Positions 47,739-57,027 of a stretch of DNA of 64,000 nucleotides are shown piece after piece. The notes below the pieces were generated by a model, which searched no databases, was not told the DNA's origin, and saw only the letters and a list, made by a program, of their open reading frames with translations. The position numbers were made by a program, and so were the translations under genes. Source of the stretch: Plasmopara viticola (Eukaryota; Oomycota; Peronosporomycetes; Peronosporales; Peronosporaceae). Location: the NCBI GenBank assembly GCA_001695595.3, contig MBPM02000057.1, positions 372,001-436,000 on the forward strand, written 5' to 3'. How positions within the stretch are numbered: the first letter of the stretch is position 1; each line of letters starts with the position of its first letter.

Positions 47739-48042
47739 CGTGATTGGCTACTAATTCGATTACTTTCATTGTATTTTTCATATTCATTTGTGAGTTATTG
47801 CATGCGTTTGTATTGTTTATTGCCTCTTTCACTTTATATCTGGATTCGCTACATAGTACAAAGAGATTTGCTTAAGCATCGAAAAACGGCTACTAATTCG
47901 ATTAGTAGTTTTTTCTATCGTGTCTTGTATACATGTATTATTATACTTTTTTCCGACGGCGGCAAAGAGCAGCTGCAAAATTCCCGTCTCCAGTGATTAT
48001 CGACTTCAGTTTGCAATACGGGTAGCACGAGGATTTATAGGG
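47739..48042. other. Upstream region of the RRM gene
   Basis: AT-rich sequence with no frame; it contains the promoter of the RRM gene by position. No clear initiator motif was chosen. Confidence 0.35.
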
Positions 48043-49459
48043 ATGGCGTCGGACGACACGGAGAAGAAGCTCGATATGTCATTAGACCAGATCGTGCAGG
48101 ACCGTAAAATGAACGCGGCTGGTAACACTACTGCCACCGTCGGCAAAGCAAAGAGCACGTGGGTGGAGGGGTAACGTGACTCTGTCGGCAGCGAAGGAAT
48201 AAGCTGATGGGTGCTGCATTGTTTCGTAGGAAACGTGCCGATCGCATCGCGCAGTCGAGTCCATATCAATCCCGACAGGGCCATAACGGTATGAAGCGAA
48301 GAGGACGTACGGTGAGGCGAAGGATTGAGAGACGTGTTGGGTATTGTAGGGGAAGGCGAAGACGTGAAAATGGATCAAACGGCACCTGTGGGCTGTCGTG
48401 TCTACGTGGGTAATTTATCCTGGAGCATAAAGTCTCAAGACCTTAAGGAACATATGCAAGTGGCTGGACCTGTGGAGTCTGCTACGGTGCTAGAGTGGAA
48501 CGGGCGCTCAAAGGTGCGGTGGGGAGGCTGATCCCGTGTAGATTGGCAATAATGAGGCTACACTGTACGGATAGGGATGCGGTATCATCACGTACACAAC
48601 GGAGGAGGCAGCACAGGAAGCTATTGCCACGCTTAACGACACGGAGCTGGGTGGGCGCAAAATTTTTGTCCGTGAAGACCGTGAGGCGCAGTCTGTTGCG
48701 GCTGCCAAGCCTAAGCGTGGTTTCCGCGTGTACGTCGGTAATCTTTCGTGGACCGTTAAGTGGCAGGAACTTAAGGATCACATGAAAAAGGCGGGCACGG
48801 TAGTTCATGCTGACGGTAAGACTCAATTAATCGCGTATACCTTCAAAGCGGAATTTATACTTTTGCGCTATTTTCTTAGTGCTGGAACTAGCGAATGGGC
48901 GCTCGAAGGGCTGCGGTTTAGTGGAGTACTCTACGCCGGAAGAGGCTGCAATAGCCATTGCAGAATTGAACAACACCGAGCTAGAAGGTCGACTCATTTT
49001 CGTCCGCGAGGATAGAGAACCTGAGGGTGGTAGCATCAACAAGTTTGCTAAACGCACGAATGCTACCCCGCGTGGGAGCGGAGAGGGTCGCCAGCTTTAC
49101 GTTGGCAACGTGAGTGGACGTCGATGTTGGTCGATTATGTTGATCTCATTGCTCACGCTAAATTTTTGTCACGTATAGCTGCCGTGGGACACGAATTGGC
49201 AGCAGCTAAAAGACTTGTTTCGAAATGTGGGTGAGGTGGAGCGTGCTGACATTGCTGAATACCCTGACGGGCGCTCGCGTGGCTTTGGTATTATTCGATA
49301 CACGACTGCTGCTGACGCGTGGCAAGCTATTGGTCGGTGGTTTCTGTCCGTCTAGTTTGTAGTGTAGCGACTAACTAGATTTTATGCCTTTTAGAACGCA
49401 TGAACGGCATGGAAATAGAAGGCCGATTGATTGAAGTGCGCCTGGACAAAAAGGAATAG
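48043..49459 (+). CDS. Triple-RRM RNA-binding protein, about 352 aa
   Basis: Seven exons were reconstructed: 48043-48170, 48230-48306, 48350-48513, 48575-48815, 48880-49109, 49179-49332 and 49395-49459. The N-terminus [14 protein letters not shown] is a conserved-looking leader, followed by a short basic linker. Three RRMs follow, each with RNP2 and RNP1: RVYVGNLSW with [16 protein letters not shown] with GCGLVEY; QLYVGNLPW with GFGIIRY. Each ends with a FVRED- or EVRLD-type strand. The RNP1 aromatic at the first ring position is replaced by Cys in RRM1 and RRM2. The tandem layout resembles hnRNP M/Gbp2-like splicing or export proteins, so a nuclear mRNA role is likely (inference). Exons 1-3 are less certain because the intron between exons 2 and 3 would be only 43 nt. 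Confidence 0.85.
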
Positions 49460-49681
49460 TGGACAGGCACACCAGCAACACCGGCAAGAGCTCACGATAT
49501 ATAGGATCCTAGCAAAGTGTGCAAATAATTTTACTGAAATGAACATACCAAAAGCTTCGTGTAGTTGCTTACCGTGTTTGAATATGTCTTTCTTGGTCTG
49601 CATTAACGTGTGGTAAATGTTGACAGTTGCAAATTTATACTATCATTGGCGGGTTGACGGACAAACGCACAATTCTTTATC

Positions 49682-52600
49682 TCAGTGGTTCAACGTGGAG
49701 GCGATAAGCGATCGTAGTGCTTCGATACTTGTTTGGACCTCCACTAGATTTAGCTTACTTTGTTCTTGATCTGACGTGATCTGGCCTAAACTGCCTTCAG
49801 CTTCTTCCAAATGCCGGCATAAGTTGCTGAAAGTCACACACACGAGGTAATATATAAGTAATCAAAGCAACCGCTTGATCTCAAAACAGCCTTACGCTAA
49901 TATTTTCGGTGCAGCCGCCTCCAAAGAATCATCTGCTCCATGCAGTGTCATATCAGTTGTAAGTCGATCACCCAGCAAACACACTATTCTACGTACCGTT
50001 AACCGACGCCACTGTCGAAGGCCGCACACTTTCTTTGGTGTCTATGTTTCTGTCAATTACTGATTCTTCCTCTATGCCGCATTCGCCGATACAGCTATTC
50101 ACACCCACTAAAACTTGCTGTTTTTCTCCTCCAGCTATAGCAATCGAGTCGTTTGGCTTAACGTTCAGCGTGGCATCTGAGTGAATTGAGCTCGACTCGG
50201 CTTTATAGCCCAATGTAAACACACTCAGGGAAGATGCAACCTGCTCGTTTGAAGCCTCATCTTCCATGCTAGCTGCTTGAGGTAATTCACGGGGTACTAC
50301 AAATCCACTTGTAAAAGAGCTCAGCGATGCATCAACTTCTACCCGCGGTACCCCATTCACCTGGTCGATTTCTTCATCGCATTCTTTACCAAGAGTCTTG
50401 TCTTTAAGGCCATACCCGTTGACATAAAAACTCAGTGAAGCATCCACCTCCTCATCTACTGGAAACGGCTTCGATGAATTCTCAATAGCGGCAACTTCGT
50501 TGACCCTTTCACGAGCGTAAGCAGACTTTTCCAGGTCAAAAGCCTCACTTACATTGCTCGAATTTACGGACGTGGCCACCTGGTCGATACTAGCGTCCGC
50601 AATGGTAAGCATAGTTTCATCAGTTGGAATTTGATCGAGGTCACCGCTACTAGTGGTTATAACCTTGACTATTTGAGACGTGACTGGTTCCTCGATAGTA
50701 AATCCTGTGGCAGTAGATTTCTCCGATTGAAAAACTGATGGTTCGGCCGCTTCAATTACATTTTGGTGTTCTTGTGACGAGGGCGTCTGGAATTTCGACT
50801 GACGTTCCATTGCCACTTTTAAGGGCGATTTCAGGAAACCTAGCTGACTCAGCCTCGTATTCATAGTAGCGACCGCATTTGCGGTGTTAAGCTGTTTTTT
50901 GCGTTTTTCCAGGTGCTCACGCTCTAAAGCTAAGGAGCTTGACGTTGTTGTGTCTGTACCGAGCACCCTAATTGATAGACTCGTCAATTCATCTTTACCA
51001 GAAAATTTGTCGTTACCGGGCATCATCGGCAACACGCCTTTTGGATTTAAGACTGCTTCAATGCCTTGCTGATAATTTGCATCACTGACCGAGTCAGTTT
51101 GGGAGTCGTCTTCGTTCAATGGCACCGAATTGACCTTCTTGTCTTCTTCTGATGACGGCAAAGTCATTTCTTTTTTTTGTGGCAATAAGGCAGCTTCGTT
51201 GACTACATTTATAGTTGGCCTTGCTGACGCTCTCGTTCGCATCCACTTCTCCATCGGAATAGCTGCATGGGGTCCAGGCACAGCAACCCTGCCTCCTTTC
51301 CACTGACAGGATTTCTTTGAAACGATCTTAGGTGCTGCTTGACTTGCTTCGGCCAAATTGGAGGTTTGAGCTCTGTGGACATTCGCCTTTGAGCGTGCAG
51401 GACTACTTAAGCCAGCACTCTTTTGGTCAAAATGTTTTAGAAGTGGAGGTGCTGGAGGTGGCATTGCCATTCCCTGATAGTTAGTATTTGTAGCGCAAGG
51501 CACAGGCTGAAATTGCGTCACTCGTGGTAACCTTGCCTTAATTTCGGTCTGGATGTCATCAGCAAGTCGCCAAACAAATATACAACCATCACCACTCGCC
51601 GAAAGTAAGCGACGACAGTCAGGTGTAAATTTTAGCGCCGTGATTACGTCGCCATGACCAGCACCAACAGCTAGCACGTCTCCCGTCGTTAAGTCGATAA
51701 GGTGAATGTTTCTTTCTGCAAGTGAGCCACTCATTGCAACGCAATAACTAGCAGGGCAAAGAGCAATGTGGCGTTGCTCTCCTACCAGATGCGTCTGTTG
51801 TGGCTCATCAGTACTAACACTTAACACTTCGAGTTTGTTGTTGCAACATGCCACAACAGTATCACGATCGGGAAGAAGAATCGTACCAAATATTTTGCTA
51901 CTAATGCAAGAAAGCACTTTCGATTCCTTAATCTTCCCTTCTGCATCAAGTTCGGACTGCGAAAGAGTATTGTTAGCTCCACAACTTAACAAACGCTTTC
52001 CCTCGCGGGATATTGAAACGTCTGTCACGGCAGCTGAATGAGGCTCTGCTGTGTTTAATACGACGTGGCCCCTCTGACAATCGTATAATTGTATTAATCG
52101 ATCTTGTCCTCCAGATGCCATAAAAGTTGTATCATCCTCATTCAAACTGCTGTAAGCAAGACAATTCACCTTCGAGCTGTGAGCTTCAATTCGAATTACA
52201 GGTTTCTTGGTTTGCATGGGAACCACAACAATATTTCCTTCCTGGTCCCCAGCAGCGATCTCTTTCTGATCAGGACGAATGGCTACTGTTACGAGACCTT
52301 TGCTCCTTCCGTGGACTTTCAACGGTGAGTGTACAGAAGTATTCGAGTCATATAAGGATGTTCCTCCTAAAATAATGCAGTTTGCGTCTTCAAACTCGCG
52401 CGCAATATCATTGTATATTACTCGCAGCATCTCTTGACTGTGTGGATTTTTCCAAACCTCGTGCTCCAGCCGTTCAGCATCGTTAGACTCGAACCGACTC
52501 GACTTTGCTGAGCGTCGATGTAACTCCAAGTTCCATAGACGAATAGTATTATCATCTGAGCAAGTCACAAATGTTCCAGTCGGTATGCTGTCGACAGATG

Positions 52601-53960
52601 CATCACCTACAAACCCATCGTGATTGTAGACCAATTTCCCCTTTGTAGTGATACCACGAACGAACCCAGCGACTTGCAAATCTCGAATTCCTCCACTATG
52701 ATATAGAAACGAGCGTTCAATAGTCACAGTGTCTAAAGTAGCCGTACCATAGATAAATATACTACGATCGCTGTAAAATACAATTACGTGGGAGCCCGTG
52801 ATTCGAGTAGCAATTACAGCTGGGTACCGGAATGAATCAGCTGGATACAGGATATTTGGTGACGCTAAAAAAGGTTTTAATGGCTCATTAGCAGCTCCAA
52901 AAGCTGGAGGAAAGGGTAATGTAGCACAGTACTCGAGTGTTGAAGGACTAAACAGCCTGACAACTCCACTTGATCCACCAACCGCCACATAGGCTTCCGT
53001 AACTGAAATGGCATTTCCACATTTCGACTCCAGCGACACCAGTCGTTCCATGACACCGGAAGCACCAAAGCAGCATAAAATTCCGTCCAAAGTAATTGCA
53101 AAAGTCTTATGCTCACAGCTTCCAAAACCGCACCCAACTCCGGTAAATGTCGCTGATGATTTTGCATTCATGACAGCGTCGCGATGTTGCAACTCAGGCA
53201 GATCCTTCATACGGATCCCAGTCATTAAAAATGATCCGCTGTCGTCCAAGAACCAGTACTACGTTCCAAAATATAAAATTCAATCGCGTTAGAGCTTTTT
53301 TAATTGCCGATGATTCCGCCTCACCTTAAAGTGCTTCTCTCCAACAGTCACGAAGAATTTTCCGGCTTGACAGAAATCTACATCCAAGACTTTGTCTTCA
53401 ACGAATGCACAACCTACCGCAGTGACCTCAAGGCGTCGTACCGCATCCTTGCGCTGAGGCTTAAGCTCCCATGCGTACAGATGTTGGTCGTGCACGAGCC
53501 CTGCAGACACAAGAAAGTGCCCGTCCTGGCTAAAGGCCATGCAGCCCACGCCGTATTCGTGTCGCTGCAACTCAGCGCAAAGCGTGCCATCCATGCCGTC
53601 CCATATTGTAATGGCTGGCTGAAAGCCTTTTTCTCCAATAGCAAGAAATTGGCCACTGGGCGAAAAACACAGGCACGAGACAGTCTTGTCAACGCGGTAG
53701 TAACGCACCTGCTTGTCGCGCCGTAAGTTATAAATGACCACGATGCAGCCCGCAGCATACGCAAGCTCTCCCGAAGCAGAATTTACAGCGACTTGTGCGT
53801 TGCTCAATGCCGTCAAACCTAAAACTCGCTCCAGGATAAGCCGCGAGCGCGGTGGCGGTAACACGATGTTATCCATGAACGGAAACTTGCTTTGTGAGAT
53901 CGGCGTCGTTTCACGGTATCGATCGATGATTGGTTTAAATAATATGGTCTGGTCATTCAC
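49682..53960 (-). CDS. WD40 protein of the WDR62/MABP1 family, about 1,359 aa
   Basis: Four exons: 53960-53325, 53258-49997, 49932-49896 and 49826-49682. The N-terminus carries ERVLGLTALSN and AAGCIVVIYNLRRDKQ, then repeated WD40 blades (VSCLCFSPSGQFLAIGE; GVGCMAFSQDGHFLVSAG; HFKYWFLDD) across about residues 50-630, matching the double propeller of WDR62/MAPKBP1. Those proteins scaffold JNK signalling and localise to spindle poles or centrosomes. The C-terminal half is disordered, acidic and serine-rich. It has a short motif repeated three times (VDASLSFYVNG, VDASLSSFTSG, VASSLSVFTLG) near residues 1150-1230. It ends in a charged helical tail (LCRHLEEAEG; SIEALRSLIAS), perhaps a coiled coil for dimerisation as in WDR62. 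The start is 52 bp from the divergent LysE-like gene. Confidence 0.88.
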
Positions 53961-54012
53961 GCAAGGAAAAAGCTCAGTACGTGCCCATCAGCAATAATCA
54001 TTTTCGACCAAC
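53961..54012. promoter_or_regulatory. 52-bp bidirectional promoter
   Basis: Only 52 bp separate the start codons of the WDR62-like gene (minus) and the LysE-like gene (plus). TCATTTTC at 53998-54005 fits the oomycete initiator consensus TCATTYY, 8-15 nt before the plus-strand ATG, so its transcript would have a very short leader. Confidence 0.5.
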
Positions 54013-55303
54013 GTGATGCTGCTACCTGTGTACAAGAAGGCTATCCTCCATGCTTGGGTGCCATATCATCGACTGCGGCGCGGCTCCGTCTTAATTGGCA
54101 TTGTAGTCCTGCTACTGATTTTTTTGCTGTTTTCATTGCTGTCTTGGAAAACGCTGGACCACTCGCATGTCGCGACAAGACCGACCGATGTCGTCATGCC
54201 GCAGCCTGTGAACGACCCGACGCCTATCGCAGCGGATGGAGGCGTCGACATGGACGCAGATGCTAAATTCGAGGATCAAAACGGAGCGAAAGAGGCTTTA
54301 AGTGCACCCGAGAGCGCGACGCACGCGCCATTACTGCTGCGGTTGCTGCTACCACTGACCGCCGGTTTCTGCTTTGGCTTTTTGGGCTCTGTGCCTATTG
54401 CTGGCCCCACGTCTGCTATGGTACTTAAGCTGGGTATACAAGGAAAATATAGTGCTGGGTTGACCATTGCACTTGGTGGAGCCATTTCGGAGGCGGTATG
54501 AGAGAAAACAAGCTTTGAAATTTGTTGTGCTGTAGAATTATAATTTGTTTTACGTTGTAAGACCTACGCAGGTATCGCATTTTGGGGATTCGGTAGCTTT
54601 TTAGCGGGCGCTAAATTTTTGCTGCCAGCATCCAAGTACGTGGATGGCGGTGCAAAAAGTAATTACGACAGTGTCTAATCTACTTGGCGTCTGTGTGTTG
54701 TTGTGGTAGAGTGCTGGGAGCGATCATGTTTACATTGATTGGCTTATTTTTTCTCAAAACCGACATGAAGCCATCTTTAGATCCTGACGTCGAAGCCTCT
54801 CATGGGAAGGGGGTGCGACGACTACATGGTGAAGTGCTAAGGAACATTCTTATGGGTCTAACAATGTCCGGCATTAATCCGGCCCTGCTCGCATCCTACA
54901 CGGGTGCCATTGCCTCTGGTAAGTGTTTTTGATGTGAAACAAACTGACACAATGATCGATTAAAGTAGCATTTGCCTGACATATATTTAAAGTGTACGGC
55001 ACCGGCATGCTCGAGTTCACACTATTCCTCGCCGTTGTTTTTGCAGTCGGAGTTTGCTGTGGCGTTTCAACGTGGTTTTATCTGCTGCTTACTTTGCTGA
55101 AGAGCTACAAACACGTGCGTTCTTTGCATTTCTCAAAGACAAGATGCCTCTTATTGATTGTTGATGCCTTTGCACAGCGTCTGCAATCTCACACTATCGA
55201 TTTAATTATGCGTGGTCTCGGTTGCTTTTTGCTGACACTTGGCTTGCTGTGTGCAAAGTCGTCGCTTGAGTATTTCTGGTTGGCTCCACCAGAGGCCAAA
55301 TAG
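54013..55303 (+). CDS. LysE/RhtB-like multi-spanning membrane protein, 337 aa
   Basis: Five exons: 54013-54495, 54562-54635, 54710-54918, 54993-55114 and 55178-55303. A first hydrophobic helix (about residues 25-45) is followed by an acidic soluble stretch. Six further hydrophobic segments come next, the first containing GFLGSVPIAGPTSAMVLKLG, which resembles the PGP motif region of LysE-type exporters. Later segments include VLGAIMFTLIGLFFL and MSGINPALLASYTGAIAS, with the repeated NP/GP features of that fold. Prokaryotic relatives export amino acids; the substrate and membrane here are unknown. The N-terminal anchor and acidic insert are additions to the usual 200-aa core. Classification is moderate; another small-solute transporter family is possible. 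Confidence 0.65.
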
Positions 55304-55410
55304 GCAAGCACAAGTATTTAAACTTTACATACCAGCAGGCAGCAGATTGTTTCATGATTAACATATTTTCACGACGACATTTTTCTTAAATAAATCACTT
55401 TTTGCAATTT

Positions 55411-56260
55411 TTATTCAATCCGAAATTTTTTCATGACGATTCTCCGCATCTCAACATATTGATGAGGTAACTCGTCGATACTGTTTATCAGCTTAAACAG
55501 TTCGCGGACTTTTTCAATTTGGTGGCTCTCAAAAAAGTCCAGAATAAGTGAGAAGCGAGTAGTTTGCGACAGAGCTTCCATGACGGATAGAGCAAATATG
55601 GCTGACGCTTGTGCCTCTATGCCCATGTCTATAATTTTTTGACGCCAAGAGGTAACAAGTACTCCAACAATTTCCGCCACCAGATCCGAATCGATATCTG
55701 CCTTGAACATTTCGGCAAGTTTGTCGGGTGTGGTAACTTGGAGATACCTAGGCACATATAAAGTCACACTTGCGCACAAAATAAAAGCATCTACCGTACC
55801 TAAGCTTTGCTTCCGTTGTTTTAATATATCGCATCCAGTTGCGGCAAAAATCAACCGCGGTTGCTGGAGGCAAATCTAGGCGTGGAGCTGCAGATTGGGT
55901 CCATAGTCCGTAACCAAGTTTCTTTCGCGATAAGTCCTTCTTAAATGATATATTTGCTTTTCTGTCGACTCTGGAAAAATTACTCAGCTCTTTCTGTGAT
56001 ACAGGTTTCAGGTCCGCACAAGCAACACGGTTCTAGGCAAAACTGTTAATTAGTTCCCAATAACTGGTAACAAGCGTCAAATCGATGACCTTGAAGTCGT
56101 CATAGTTGGCAGCAGTATGGATGGCACGTTTTTTCATACTATCCGTAAGTTTATATATCCGATCGTCCTCGAGAGCTTGAGCCAGCTCCAGCTGCAAAGC
56201 CGCCGTATCGAAGATGCCATGTTCAATGGATGTTAGCTGGTCTGCCGTCTTCTGCGCCAT
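55411..56260 (-). CDS. CCDC103, dynein-arm assembly/attachment factor
   Basis: Three exons (56260-56090, 56032-55800, 55747-55411) give 246 aa, close to human CCDC103 (242). The start is the ATG at 56260; the frame is open further upstream only through a GTG. The N-terminal helix (ALQLELAQALEDDRIYKL) and YDDFKNRVACADLKPV match the family's coiled-coil start and its YEEFRxxVxxxxLKP block. DFCRNWMRYIK opens the C-terminal RPAP3_C-type helical domain (about residues 130-225; RFSLILDFFESHQIEKVRELF). CCDC103 oligomerises on axonemal microtubules and is needed for outer dynein arms, so this organism should make motile flagella. The first donor, AAG/GTCATC, is weak but gives the correct frame. Confidence 0.85.
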
Positions 56261-56445
56261 GCGTCGTTTCTTAAAATATCTTTGTGTATACCACACGCAT
56301 TAACACGTCTTATAAAAAGCTAAATCTGGTGCATGTTTAAAAACTTTCCTCACACAAAAATAGAAAAGGAAATTGAGGTCTCGGGTGTCTGCCACATTCT
56401 AATCGACGTGCCAGTCAAGAATTGATTGAATCGACTTTTTTCGCA
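56261..56445. promoter_or_regulatory. Shared 185-bp divergent promoter of two flagellar genes
   Basis: This separates CCDC103 (minus) from the CFAP97-type gene (plus). No sharp initiator motif was identified. A shared flagellar-programme control is inferred from gene content and geometry only. Confidence 0.35.
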
Positions 56446-56976
56446 ATGGACCGTGGACGCAAAGCGATTCCCACTTTAAACAAGCACACGGATTCTAAAT
56501 ACTATCAAAGGTGCCAGGAGATCCATCGATCTAAGCTCTTTACCATTAAAAGTGCTATCGATAACAGCGAACCTCATCGCCCATCCCACTTGCGGAAAAA
56601 TATGAAGAAGGAACAAATGAAGGAGGATCGCTATGCCGAGATTGAGCGGGGGAACCGCATATTACTGGAGAAAATGTCGACGATTATGCAAGGAGAAAAA
56701 CTTGACAACAAGAATCAGTCCATTGCGTATTCTCACAGTCTCAACAAGGGCCAACGCAAGCGTGAGCTTCAGCGAATTACATCCGAAAACCAAGCAATTT
56801 TACGTCGAATTCAGATGCGGGAGCCGACATACGATCATTTACAGTGGGAGGAAGATGCAAAGAAAAACGAGCGGTACGCTGCCAACATACGCGAATTTCC
56901 ACCAAGCGACAGTTTCGAGCAGCTCGCAGATGTGCAAGCTTATTCAATGGGTGGAACTGACAATGACTACTTCTAA
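56446..56976 (+). CDS. CFAP97/Hemingway-type flagellar protein, 176 aa
   Basis: A single exon starts at the ATG at 56446 (the frame is open 24 nt upstream via TTG only). It matches the KIAA1430/CFAP97 domain: EIERGNRILLEKMSTIMQG followed by SLNKGQRKRELQRITSEN and QAILRRIQMREPTYD. The usual N-R-x-L-L-x-K-I/M and R-x-x-E-L-x-x-I-x-x-E-N pattern is visible (about residues 68-145). Its composition is highly charged and helical, with no membrane segment. Relatives include CFAP97D1 and Drosophila Hemingway, needed for sperm axoneme or cilium integrity. It is divergent to CCDC103 and tail-to-tail with the formin-like gene, 51 bp between the stop codons. Confidence 0.85.
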   Translation: MDRGRKAIPTLNKHTDSKYYQRCQEIHRSKLFTIKSAIDNSEPHRPSHLRKNMKKEQMKEDRYAEIERGNRILLEKMSTIMQGEKLDNKNQSIAYSHSLNKGQRKRELQRITSENQAILRRIQMREPTYDHLQWEEDAKKNERYAANIREFPPSDSFEQLADVQAYSMGGTDNDYF

Positions 56977-57027
56977 GTAGATTTTTTTTAATAATATATA
57001 AGGTGTTACCAATATTAAGCAAGACAT

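Noticed and set aside
48230..48413. Arg-rich frame continuing past exon 2 of the RRM gene as an RGG-like domain
   Set aside because: The frame would miss the RRM1 start; splicing at 48307-48349 gives a consistent RRM1 frame instead.
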